Part shown: positions 1 to 5,090 of the stretch, piece by piece | How positions within the stretch are numbered: the first letter of the stretch is position 1 | How the letters are laid out: each line of letters opens with the position of its first letter | NCBI GenBank assembly: GCA_031257215.1 | Contig: JAIRPC010000067.1 | Location: forward strand, 1-5,090 | Reading direction: 5' to 3' | Source of the DNA: Eubacteriales Family XIII. Incertae Sedis bacterium | GTDB lineage: Bacteria; Bacillota; Clostridia; Peptostreptococcales; Anaerovoracaceae | DNA length: 5,090 nt | The notes under the pieces: generated by a model | Databases searched by the model: none | The model's input: the letters and a program-made list of their open reading frames with translations, nothing else | What the model was told of the DNA's origin: nothing | Position numbers and translations under genes: made by a program

Positions 1-680
1 TCGTCCGCTATCAAGAGGATGTCGCGCTCGGCGCAAATTTTCGTTATCTCATTGACGAAGCCCTCGCTCAGCTCTATGACGCCGCCCTCGCCCTGCACGA
101 ACTCCACCATGATGGCACAGGTTCTGTCGGAAATCTTGTCCCTGATGCCCTCTATGTCGTTGGCGCAGGCGTATACAAATCCTTGCAAAAATGGATTAAA
201 GTCCTTATGGTAATTATCCTGCCCCGTCGCCGTGATGGTGGCGATCGTCCTGCCGTGGAACGAGCCTTCGAGCGTTATGATCTCGGCGCGGCCGTCGCCG
301 TATTTGACATGGCTGTATTTCCGCGCCGCCTTGATGGCGCCCTCGTTCGCCTCCGCGCCCGAGTTGCCGAAGAACACGTTGCACAGGCCTGTGTGCGCGA
401 TCAGCTTTTCGGCGGCGCTCGTGCAGGGTTCGGTATAGAACAGGTTGGAGGCGTGTTGCAGCTTCCCCGCCTGGCCCGAAACCGCCGCCACCCAGCCCGG
501 GTCGCAGAAGCCGAGCGAGTTCACGCCTATGCCGGAGGTGAAGTCTATGTATTCCTTGCCGTCCGCGTCCGTCGCCCACACCCCGTTGCCGCTGACGAGC
601 GCCACGTCGTAGCGCGCGTAGGTGTCGGCGAGGTATTTGTCCTCGGCCTGCTTTATCCGTGTTGAGTTTGTCGATTCCAT
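1..680 (-). CDS. argD: Acetylornithine aminotransferase, N-terminal 226 residues (3' end outside window)
   Basis: This is the 5' part of a PLP-dependent class III aminotransferase that converts N-acetylglutamate 5-semialdehyde plus glutamate to N-acetylornithine and 2-oxoglutarate in the cytoplasm. I translated it from the ATG at 680-678; the frame stays open to the window edge. Visible family motifs are DFTSGIGVNSLG (46-57), the PLP-phosphate loop FFGNSGAEANEGAIKAAR (103-120), SFHGRT (140-145), VEFVQGEGG (192-200) and ILLIAD (221-226), whose Asp contacts the PLP ring nitrogen in the family. The Schiff-base lysine would lie beyond the cut, so activity cannot be judged. The family is usually about 390-400 residues, so slightly more than half is present. 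The gene follows argB after 64 nt, with an AAAGGA ribosome site 11 nt before the start. Class III relatives (succinylornithine or GABA aminotransferases) are possible, but the arg context makes ArgD the clear choice. Confidence 0.95.
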   Translation of the reverse strand, partial: MESTNSTRIKQAEDKYLADTYARYDVALVSGNGVWATDADGKEYIDFTSGIGVNSLGFCDPGWVAAVSGQAGKLQHASNLFYTEPCTSAAEKLIAHTGLCNVFFGNSGAEANEGAIKAARKYSHVKYGDGRAEIITLEGSFHGRTIATITATGQDNYHKDFNPFLQGFVYACANDIEGIRDKISDRTCAIMVEFVQGEGGVIELSEGFVNEITKICAERDILLIAD

Positions 681-691
681 TCCTGTTACAT

Positions 692-697
692 TCCTTT
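692..697 (-). promoter_or_regulatory. Ribosome binding site of argD with an ATG-TAA start-stop before the gene
   Basis: AAAGGA (697-692) lies 11 nt before the argD ATG at 680, slightly longer than ideal. Between them the sequence reads ATGTAA (691-686), a start codon followed at once by a stop. A second, closer AGGA (684-681) touches the ATG and is too near to serve. The ATG at 680 is still the only sensible start for the family's N-terminus. Confidence 0.55.
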
Positions 698-708
698 CTA
701 TAATCCGA

Positions 709-718
709 TGGCTAGCCA
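709..718. repeat. 10-bp perfect palindrome in the argB-argD gap
   Basis: TGGCTAGCCA reads the same on both strands. A short GCCG-CTT-CGGC hairpin lies beside it at 726-736, nearer argB. Neither is followed by a T run, so a terminator is not supported. The GGCT/AGCC pieces could pair in more than one way. The 64-nt gap shows nothing else clear beyond the argD ribosome site. Confidence 0.4.
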
Positions 719-744
719 GATATGAGCCGAAGCGGCCGGGGCTG

Positions 745-1605
745 TCACCTGTGCAGCAGCGTCCCGATGCCCTTGTCCGAAAACAGCTCCAACAGTATCG
801 AGTGTTCGACCCGCCCATCGATGATGACCGCCTCTTTCAGCCCCCTGCCTATACCTTGGCGGCAGCTGTCCAGCTTCGGTATCATGCCGCCCGATATCAC
901 GCCGGACTCTATCAGCCCGGGCAGCTCGCGCAGGGCTATGTCCCCTATCAGGCTCTCGTCGTCCTTGGGGTCGCGCAGCACTCCGCGCACGTCCGTCAGC
1001 GCTATGAGCTTCTCCGCCGCGAGCGCCGCCGCGATTTCCGCCGCCGCCGTGTCCGCGTTGATATTGTAAACCTGCCCCTCGTCGTCTATGCCGATGGTGG
1101 CGATAATGGGGATAAACCCGCTGTCGAGCGCAAGCCTTATAGCCGAGGTGTCCACGGCGAGAATTTTCCCCACGTAACCGAGATCTGTGCCCGGCATTTT
1201 CTTGACCCTGAGCATGCCGCCGTCCACGCCGCAAAGCCCGATCGCCCTGCCGCGCGCCTTGTGGATGAGCGAGACAAGGCTCTTGTTGACCTTGCCCGCC
1301 AGCACCATAGCGACTATCTCGGCGGTTTCGGCGTCCGTATACCTCAGCCCGTCAACGAATGTCGTTTCCTTGCCGAGCTGGGCCAGGGTGCTGTTTATCT
1401 CCGGCCCGCCGCCATGCACCAGCACGATCTTCATACCCACGAGGTTCATGAGCACGACATCGCGCATGACTGCGGATTTCAGCCTGTCGTCCGTCATAGC
1501 CGCGCCGCCGTATTTCACGACAACGGTCTTGCCCTCGTATTTTTGGATATAGGGCAATGCTTCGAGCAATATGCCCGCCTGTTTTTTGGCTTCGTCCAGC
1601 TTCAT
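745..1605 (-). CDS. argB: Acetylglutamate kinase
   Basis: The product phosphorylates N-acetylglutamate with ATP, the second step of arginine synthesis. The 286-residue protein has the complete amino-acid-kinase fold signatures: KYGGAAM (31-37, glycine loop holding phosphate), LVHGGGPEI (62-70), GLRYTD (86-91, substrate site), NINADTAAAEIA (181-192), ALTDVRGVL (202-210) and SGGMIPKL (238-245, with the conserved lysine at 244). The position after KYGG is Ala, where Asn or His is common. An N-terminal helix (about 1-25) precedes the first strand. This helix is typical of hexameric, arginine-inhibited enzymes and absent from the E. coli type, so feedback inhibition by arginine is likely (inference from family knowledge). 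The ATG at 1605 is chosen because the family begins here and an in-frame TAG lies just upstream at 1611-1609. The upstream ribosome site is weak: GGGTG, 8 nt before the ATG. A promoter candidate lies in the 72-nt gap after argJ. Confidence 0.97.
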   Translation of the reverse strand: MKLDEAKKQAGILLEALPYIQKYEGKTVVVKYGGAAMTDDRLKSAVMRDVVLMNLVGMKIVLVHGGGPEINSTLAQLGKETTFVDGLRYTDAETAEIVAMVLAGKVNKSLVSLIHKARGRAIGLCGVDGGMLRVKKMPGTDLGYVGKILAVDTSAIRLALDSGFIPIIATIGIDDEGQVYNINADTAAAEIAAALAAEKLIALTDVRGVLRDPKDDESLIGDIALRELPGLIESGVISGGMIPKLDSCRQGIGRGLKEAVIIDGRVEHSILLELFSDKGIGTLLHR

Positions 1606-1647
1606 TATCTACGCACCCGCTTCCATTAACTCTCGTGCCGCCTCTCG

Positions 1648-1661
1648 TTAAAAATTATACA
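1648..1661 (-). promoter_or_regulatory. ARG-box-like site over the internal -10 box
   Basis: The minus strand reads TGTATAATTTTTAA, matching the ARG box core TGAAT-W4-ATTCA at 11 of 14 positions, with the A/T-only centre fully kept. It overlaps the internal -10 box, as the palindrome upstream of argF does. AT-rich DNA matches this consensus easily by chance, so confidence is low. Confidence 0.3.
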
Positions 1662-1681
1662 TTAATAATAACTACAATCAA
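1654..1681 (-). promoter_or_regulatory. Candidate internal promoter upstream of argB
   Basis: A -35-like TTGATT (1681-1676, overlapping the argJ stop codon) and a perfect TATAAT (1659-1654) are 16 nt apart. They lie in a markedly AT-rich stretch of a 72-nt gap, while the argF-argC and argC-argJ gaps are only 15 nt. The -10 box is preceded by ATG, giving the same ATGTATAAT as the main promoter. It could give extra transcription of argB and argD. Confidence 0.5.
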
Positions 1682-2961
1682 GTTCGATACATGCCATTGA
1701 TTTTTACATAGTCATAGGTCAGGTCACAGCCGTAGGCTTCGGCGCCGGCCATGCCGTCGTGCAGGTCTATCAGTATCTGCACCTCGTCCTCGCCCAGCAC
1801 CTGCTTCGCCACCACCTCGTCGAACTCAATGGCAAACGATCCCTTGCACACCTCCACCTCGCCCGCGCACGAGGCGAGCGTAACATCAACGTTGTCGGTG
1901 TTGAAGCTGCCGTCCGTGTAACCGACCGCGCAGAGTATGCGCCCCCAGTTCGCGTCGCTGCCGTACACAGCCGTCTTTACGAGGTCGGACTGTATGACGG
2001 TCTTGGCTATGCGCATTCCTATCTGGTCGGTCGGCGAGCCCTTGACGCGGCACTCTATGAGCTTCGTCGCGCCCTCGCCGTCCTTCGCGAGCATCTTCGC
2101 GAGCGCCACCGTCACCGTGTTCAGCGCTTTCGCAAATACCGCGAAGTCCTTGCCCGCCTTTGTGATCTTCTTGTTGCCCGCCCTGCCGTTGGCGAGTATG
2201 GCCACCGTGTCGTTCGTCGAAGTATCGCCGTCTATGCTGATCTGGTTGAAGCTGTGGTTGATGTCCTCCCTCAGAAGCTCGTGGAGGATATCGCTTTCAA
2301 TGGCGGCATCGGTCGTGATGAAAGCGAGCATGGTTGCCATGTTCGGGTTGATCATGCCGCTGCCCTTGGCCATGCCGCCGATTCGGCAGACCTTGCCGCC
2401 GAGCTTGAACTCGACCGCCATCTCTTTCCTGATGGTGTCCGTGGTCATGATGGCTTCGGCCGCCTCAGAGGCCCCGTAATGCTTCGCGCCAGCATCGCCG
2501 GTCAGCACCAGCTTGGCCAGTTTGGGAACATATTTTTCGAACGGCTCTATCATAGGCGGCTGGCCGATAACTCCCGTACTGCACACCACTATGTCCTCAC
2601 GCGACAGCCCCAGGGTTTCCCCCGCGATATCGCAGGTGCGCAGCGCTATCTCCATACCGTTCGGCGCTAGGGTGTTCGCGTAGCCGCTGTTGATGACTAT
2701 CGCCTGCGCCCTGCCGTCGGCAAGGTGATCCATGGTGACTTTCAGCGTCGCGCCTTTCACCTTGTTCGTCGTGTACGCCGCTGCCGCCGAGCACATATAC
2801 TCGCTGTAAATCAGCGCGAGATCCTTCTTCCTGGATTTCTTGAACCCCGCGTGGAGCCCCGCCGCGTGAAAGCCCTGCGGTGCGCATACGCCGCCGCCTA
2901 TCGTTTTCACGCCGCCCGTCTTGCCCTCGCTATCCTGTTTTCCCTGTTTCGCCTGTGGCAT
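1678..2961 (-). CDS. argJ: Bifunctional ornithine acetyltransferase / N-acetylglutamate synthase
   Basis: ArgJ transfers acetyl from N-acetylornithine to glutamate; bifunctional forms also use acetyl-CoA, so no separate argA is needed. The 427-residue precursor should cut itself between Ala209 and Thr210 in NPNMATMLAF, freeing Thr210 as N-terminal nucleophile of the beta chain. Other family motifs are CSTGVIG (127-133, the Thr-Gly of the oxyanion hole), AIMTTDT (170-176), GGMAKGSGMI (195-204), ISIDGDTSTNDT, GEGATKLIE, SDANWGRIL and the C-terminal YDYVKINGMYRT. The ATG at 2961 has a GAGGTG ribosome site 4 nt upstream. It gives a Lys/Gln/Gly-rich extension of about 15 residues before the usual family start. 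A GTG at 2910 (Val18) is an alternative start with a poorer ribosome site. Residues 91-96 read NSGYAN where the family normally has NSGNAN. Sequence alone cannot prove that it is bifunctional rather than monofunctional. Confidence 0.97.
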   Translation of the reverse strand: MPQAKQGKQDSEGKTGGVKTIGGGVCAPQGFHAAGLHAGFKKSRKKDLALIYSEYMCSAAAAYTTNKVKGATLKVTMDHLADGRAQAIVINSGYANTLAPNGMEIALRTCDIAGETLGLSREDIVVCSTGVIGQPPMIEPFEKYVPKLAKLVLTGDAGAKHYGASEAAEAIMTTDTIRKEMAVEFKLGGKVCRIGGMAKGSGMINPNMATMLAFITTDAAIESDILHELLREDINHSFNQISIDGDTSTNDTVAILANGRAGNKKITKAGKDFAVFAKALNTVTVALAKMLAKDGEGATKLIECRVKGSPTDQIGMRIAKTVIQSDLVKTAVYGSDANWGRILCAVGYTDGSFNTDNVDVTLASCAGEVEVCKGSFAIEFDEVVAKQVLGEDEVQILIDLHDGMAGAEAYGCDLTYDYVKINGMYRT

Positions 2962-2976
2962 AATTCACCTCTTTTG

Positions 2977-3948
2977 TTATAACAATCCATCTGTTTCCGG
3001 TAGTCCGAGCATGAGGTTCATGCACTGCACCCCAGAGCCCGACGCGCCCTTGCCGAGGTTGTCGTACCTCGCTGTGAGCAGTATGCGCTCCGCGTTGCCC
3101 AGCACAAATATCTCCATGTCGTTCCTGCCCGCCAACGCGCCTGCGCTGAGAAAGCCGCCCTCCGGGTTTTCGCCCTCTCCCGCGACGCGGACAAGCTGTT
3201 CGCCCCCATACCGCTCTTCGAGGGCGCGCCGCACGTCCTCCGCCTCCGCGCCCTGCGCCAGCTGCCTGCGGTGCAGCGGCACGACCACCTCCATGCCCGC
3301 GAAATAATTCGACACGTGTGGTGAGAAATGCGGCGCGAAGGATATACCCGACAGCTTCGCCATCTCCGGCAGATGCTTGTGCCCCTGCGCCAGCGCGTAT
3401 TGCCTGGGCGCTCCGAGAAGCGCGTCTGTGACCTCCTCGTACTGCGCTATCATCTGCTTGCCGCCGCCGCTGTACCCCGTGACGCTGTGCGCGGCGAAAG
3501 GGTAATCCGGCGGCGCAATGCCCGCGTCCACCAGCGGGCGCACGAGCAGTATGAACCCGGTCGCGTGGCAGCCCGCCATAGCGACGCGGTTCGCGCCGCC
3601 GATCAGCCCGCGCTGTTCGGGCGCCAGCTCCGGAAGCCCGTAGACCCAGCCGTCCGACGTCCTGTGCGCGGTGGACGCGTCAATGATCCGCGCCCGCGCC
3701 GCCGCTGAATCCGCGCCCGCCGCTGCCGCTCTCCCGTCCAGCGCCGCGACTATCTCGCGCGAACCCTCGTCGGGCAGGCAAAGAAACGCGACATCGGCCT
3801 CCTCTATCATTGCAAGGCGCTCGTCTATATCCTTGCGCTTCGCTTCGTCGATATCTATCAGCTCTATATCGTCCCTGCGCCCCAGATACTCCTCAATGCG
3901 AAGCCCCGTAGTGCCGGCCCGCCCATCAATAAAAACCCTGTGCTTCAA
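2977..3948 (-). CDS. argC: N-acetyl-gamma-glutamyl-phosphate reductase, short (type 2) form
   Basis: The enzyme reduces N-acetylglutamyl-phosphate to the semialdehyde with NADPH. At 323 residues it matches the shorter type 2 ArgC branch rather than the roughly 345-residue type 1. The type 2 opening FIDGRAGTTGLRIEEYL (6-22) contains the dinucleotide-binding loop. The protein continues with VAFLCLPDEGSREIV (53-67), IIDASTAHRT (88-97), AGCHATGF (125-132, catalytic Cys127), SVTGYSGGGKQMI (155-167), GHKHLPEM (189-196, probable catalytic His190) and GKGASGSGVQCMNLMLGL (299-316). An Ala-rich stretch (about 72-86) sits between two conserved segments where relatives are shorter. The start is TTG at 3948, supported by GAGG 8 nt upstream and by the family's start; the nearby ATG at 3956 is out of frame and stops after three codons. 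It lies 15 nt after argF and 15 nt before argJ, consistent with one transcript. Confidence 0.96.
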   Translation of the reverse strand: MKHRVFIDGRAGTTGLRIEEYLGRRDDIELIDIDEAKRKDIDERLAMIEEADVAFLCLPDEGSREIVAALDGRAAAAGADSAAARARIIDASTAHRTSDGWVYGLPELAPEQRGLIGGANRVAMAGCHATGFILLVRPLVDAGIAPPDYPFAAHSVTGYSGGGKQMIAQYEEVTDALLGAPRQYALAQGHKHLPEMAKLSGISFAPHFSPHVSNYFAGMEVVVPLHRRQLAQGAEAEDVRRALEERYGGEQLVRVAGEGENPEGGFLSAGALAGRNDMEIFVLGNAERILLTARYDNLGKGASGSGVQCMNLMLGLPETDGLL

Positions 3949-3956
3949 ATTATCAT

Positions 3957-3960
3957 CCTC
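3957..3960 (-). promoter_or_regulatory. Ribosome binding site that decides the TTG start of argC
   Basis: GAGG lies 8 nt before the TTG at 3948-3946, inside the 15-nt gap after the argF stop. An ATG at 3956-3954 is out of frame and reads ATG ATA ATT TGA, so it cannot be the argC start. The spacing and the type 2 ArgC N-terminus both support TTG. Confidence 0.8.
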
Positions 3961-3963
3961 ACA

Positions 3964-4956
3964 TTATCGGCCAATCGTGGCTACCATTATGGCCTTTATC
4001 GTGTGCATGCGGTTCTCGGCCTCATCGAACACGACAGAGTTGGCGCTCCTGAACACCTCGTCCGTCACCTCGCGGATGTCGTAGCCCAGCTCGTATTGAC
4101 TGTGCGCCATATCCGTCTCGAAATCGTGGAACGCGGGCAGGCAGTGCATGAACAGCACATCGGGGTTGCCCGTCGCTTCGAGAAGCTCGTCCGTCACCTT
4201 GTAGGGCGCCAACAGCTTCACGCGGTCGGGTATCTGATCCTCCTCGCCCATAGATGCCCAGATATCCGTGTAGACGGCATCCGCGCCCGCGATATCCGCG
4301 ATATCGCTAGAAAATTTGATCGACGCGCCGCTTTCCGCACAGACAGGCGCAATGCGGTCAAGCACATCCTGGGCTGGCGCCAGCTCGGGCGGCCCATACG
4401 CGACAAAGGACATGCCCATCTTCGCACAGCCGTACATCCACGCGTAGGACATATTGTTACGGGTATCGCCGCAGAATACGACCTTCACGTCTTTCAGCGG
4501 CTTGTCTATATGCTCCTCTATCGTCATGAGGTCAGCCAGTATCTGTGTCGGGTGGTCAACGTCGGTCAGCCCGTTATAGACGGGCACGCCAGAATGCTTC
4601 GCCAGCTCCTCGACCACCGACTGCTCGAAGCCTCGGTACTCGATAGCGTCGTAGATGCGCCCAAACACCTTGGCGCTGTCCTCGATTGACTCTTTCTTGC
4701 CGAACTGCGAATTGCGGTTGTCGAGGAAGGTCACGCTACCGCCCTCCTGCGTCGCGCCCACCTCGAACGCGCTCCGCGTGCGCGTAGACGTTTTCTCGAA
4801 AAGCAGCAGCACGTTCCTGCCTCGCAGGCTGTCCCCAAACACCCCCGCAGCCCTGTCCTTTTTCAGCTTCGCCGCAAGGTCGAGCAGATAACGGATTTCC
4901 GTTGGCGAATAGTCCATCAGCGTGAGAAAGCTCCTGCCTTTCAGGTTTACAGCCAT
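3964..4956 (-). CDS. argF: Ornithine carbamoyltransferase (ArcB/E. coli ArgF-like long form)
   Basis: The enzyme joins carbamoyl phosphate and ornithine to give citrulline. The 330-residue protein has all expected motifs: STRTR (57-61, carbamoyl-phosphate site), SQFGKKES (83-90), HPTQILADL (135-143), FCGDTRNNM (161-169), DIWASMGEE (231-239, ornithine loop) and FMHCLPAFHD (269-278, with the ornithine-contacting Cys272). No key residue is missing. The wording and length match the group holding E. coli ArgF/ArgI and catabolic ArcB, not the shorter B. subtilis-type anabolic enzyme. Its place at the head of an arg biosynthetic operon, with no arcA or arcC nearby, argues for an anabolic role, but direction cannot be read from sequence. 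The ATG at 4956 follows a near-perfect AAGGAGG ribosome site with 8-nt spacing and agrees with the family's start. A strong promoter lies about 100 nt upstream. Confidence 0.96.
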   Translation of the reverse strand: MAVNLKGRSFLTLMDYSPTEIRYLLDLAAKLKKDRAAGVFGDSLRGRNVLLLFEKTSTRTRSAFEVGATQEGGSVTFLDNRNSQFGKKESIEDSAKVFGRIYDAIEYRGFEQSVVEELAKHSGVPVYNGLTDVDHPTQILADLMTIEEHIDKPLKDVKVVFCGDTRNNMSYAWMYGCAKMGMSFVAYGPPELAPAQDVLDRIAPVCAESGASIKFSSDIADIAGADAVYTDIWASMGEEDQIPDRVKLLAPYKVTDELLEATGNPDVLFMHCLPAFHDFETDMAHSQYELGYDIREVTDEVFRSANSVVFDEAENRMHTIKAIMVATIGR

Positions 4957-4964
4957 GATTTTTT

Positions 4965-4971
4965 CCTCCTT
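4965..4971 (-). promoter_or_regulatory. Strong ribosome binding site of argF
   Basis: AAGGAGG, a near-perfect complement to the 16S rRNA 3' end, lies 8 nt before the argF ATG at 4956. It fixes the argF start and is the best ribosome site in the operon. Confidence 0.9.
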
Positions 4972-4980
4972 GATTTCCTT

Positions 4981-5006
4981 GGAAACTATGAATTGTCAAC
5001 GTTTCC
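4981..5006 (-). promoter_or_regulatory. Second stem-loop in the argF leader, next to the ribosome site
   Basis: GGAAAC (5006-5001) and GTTTCC (4986-4981) form a 6-bp stem with a 14-nt loop. The same TTTCC can instead pair with GGAAA at 4978-4974 (though only a two-base loop would remain) or with GGAAA at 4966-4962, which overlaps the Shine-Dalgarno sequence. The pairings exclude one another. The repeats are visible in the sequence; a regulatory role is inference and the stems are weak. Confidence 0.3.
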
Positions 5007-5011
5007 CTGCT

Positions 5012-5028
5012 TCCGCGAACCACGCGGA
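5012..5028 (-). promoter_or_regulatory. GC-rich hairpin in the argF leader
   Basis: In the predicted transcript, TCCGCG (5028-5023) and CGCGGA (5017-5012) form a perfect 6-bp stem with the five-base loop TGGTT. It starts about 23 nt after the predicted transcription start. No run of T follows, so it is not a standard intrinsic terminator. It may stabilise the 5' end of the mRNA or form part of a regulatory leader; the role is unknown. Confidence 0.55.
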
Positions 5029-5049
5029 CACTAAGCTAAAATTGCGAAC

Positions 5050-5066
5050 ATGAAGTGATTATACAT
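5050..5066 (-). promoter_or_regulatory. ARG-box-like palindrome over the -10 box (possible ArgR/AhrC operator)
   Basis: The minus strand reads ATGTATAATCACTTCAT. The outer arms ATGTA and TTCAT are inverted copies matching 4 of 5. The left half fits the TGNAT half-site of the bacterial ARG box (TGAAT-W4-ATTCA). The right half carries TTCA, but one base further out than consensus. It covers the -10 box and the predicted start, where a repressor would block RNA polymerase. This is a pattern match only; no argR gene is in the window. Confidence 0.4.
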
Positions 5067-5087
5067 CAACAAAACGCGCTATGTCAA
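5058..5087 (-). promoter_or_regulatory. Main promoter of the arg operon
   Basis: On the minus strand a perfect -35 box TTGACA (5087-5082) and a perfect -10 box TATAAT (5063-5058) are separated by 18 nt, one more than the ideal sigma-70/sigma-A spacing. Transcription would start near 5051, giving an argF leader of about 95 nt. The region is AT-rich against a GC-rich genome, which adds support. No other gene lies between it and argF. It should drive argF-argC-argJ-argB-argD. Confidence 0.85.
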
Positions 5088-5090
5088 TAT

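Noticed and set aside
183..665. Open frame of 160 codons on the plus strand at the left end
   Set aside because: The minus-strand reading through the same bases is a clean ArgD with its conserved PLP motifs.
709..736. Terminator between argB and argD
   Set aside because: The palindrome and short hairpin lack a T tract, and argD begins close by in the same direction.
622..1629. Long open frame on the plus strand (335 codons) opposite argB
   Set aside because: It is antisense to a clear argB, its product is rich in Arg, His and Val with no family resemblance, and GC-rich codon bias leaves few stops on the opposite strand.
1759..2670. Long open frame on the plus strand (303 codons) opposite argJ
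   Set aside because: Same reasons: it lies wholly inside argJ, has Arg/His/Leu-rich composition, and shows no recognisable domain.
3940..4689. Open frame of 249 codons on the plus strand opposite argF
   Set aside because: It mirrors argF codons, has an unnatural composition, and lacks a supported ribosome site or family motif.
4994..4999. A second TTGACA in the argF leader as a -35 box
   Set aside because: No -10-like sequence occurs 16-19 nt downstream; that region is the ribosome binding site.
5012..5028. The leader hairpin as an intrinsic terminator or attenuator
   Set aside because: No T run follows the stem, and no arginine-rich leader peptide frame is evident around it.
5010..5030. 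Possible T-box riboswitch: GTGGTTCGCGG resembles the T-box GGTGGTACCGCGG
   Set aside because: The predicted leader is only about 95 nt, with no specifier stem, no AGTA bulge and no terminator/antiterminator pair. The likeness comes from a simple GC-rich hairpin.

Overview
The window holds one cluster of arginine biosynthesis genes, all on the minus strand and read from right to left: argF, argC, argJ, argB and the first part of argD, which runs off the left edge. GC content looks to be in the high fifties by eye. Strong Shine-Dalgarno sites, sigma-A type promoters, a bifunctional-type ArgJ, a short (type 2) ArgC and the wording of ArgD and ArgJ all suggest a Bacillota/Clostridia genome, perhaps an anaerobic or gut lineage. 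This placement is inference; no rRNA or other marker gene is present.

Layout from the right edge: positions 4957-5090 form a leader region with a near-consensus promoter (TTGACA, 18 nt, TATAAT), an ARG-box-like palindrome over the -10 box, a GC-rich hairpin and a strong ribosome binding site. Then come argF (4956-3964), a 15-nt gap, argC (3948-2977, TTG start), a 15-nt gap, argJ (2961-1678), a 72-nt AT-rich gap with a second promoter candidate overlapping the argJ stop, argB (1605-745), a 64-nt gap, and argD (680-1, 5' part only). No stretch longer than about 135 bases lacks a gene.

Together the five products cover glutamate to citrulline. ArgJ acetylates glutamate and later moves the acetyl group from N-acetylornithine back to glutamate. 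ArgB phosphorylates N-acetylglutamate, ArgC reduces it to the semialdehyde, ArgD transaminates that to N-acetylornithine, and ArgF carbamoylates ornithine to citrulline. argG, argH and the carbamoyl-phosphate synthetase genes are not in the window.

This is an ordinary biosynthetic operon; I see no mobile element, CRISPR array, RNA gene or undescribed system. The points worth a second look are regulatory (two promoters sharing an ATGTATAAT core, and a leader able to form alternative pairings) and protein details (an ArcB-like ornithine carbamoyltransferase at the head of the operon, an alanine-rich insert in ArgC, and an unusual residue in a conserved ArgJ motif).
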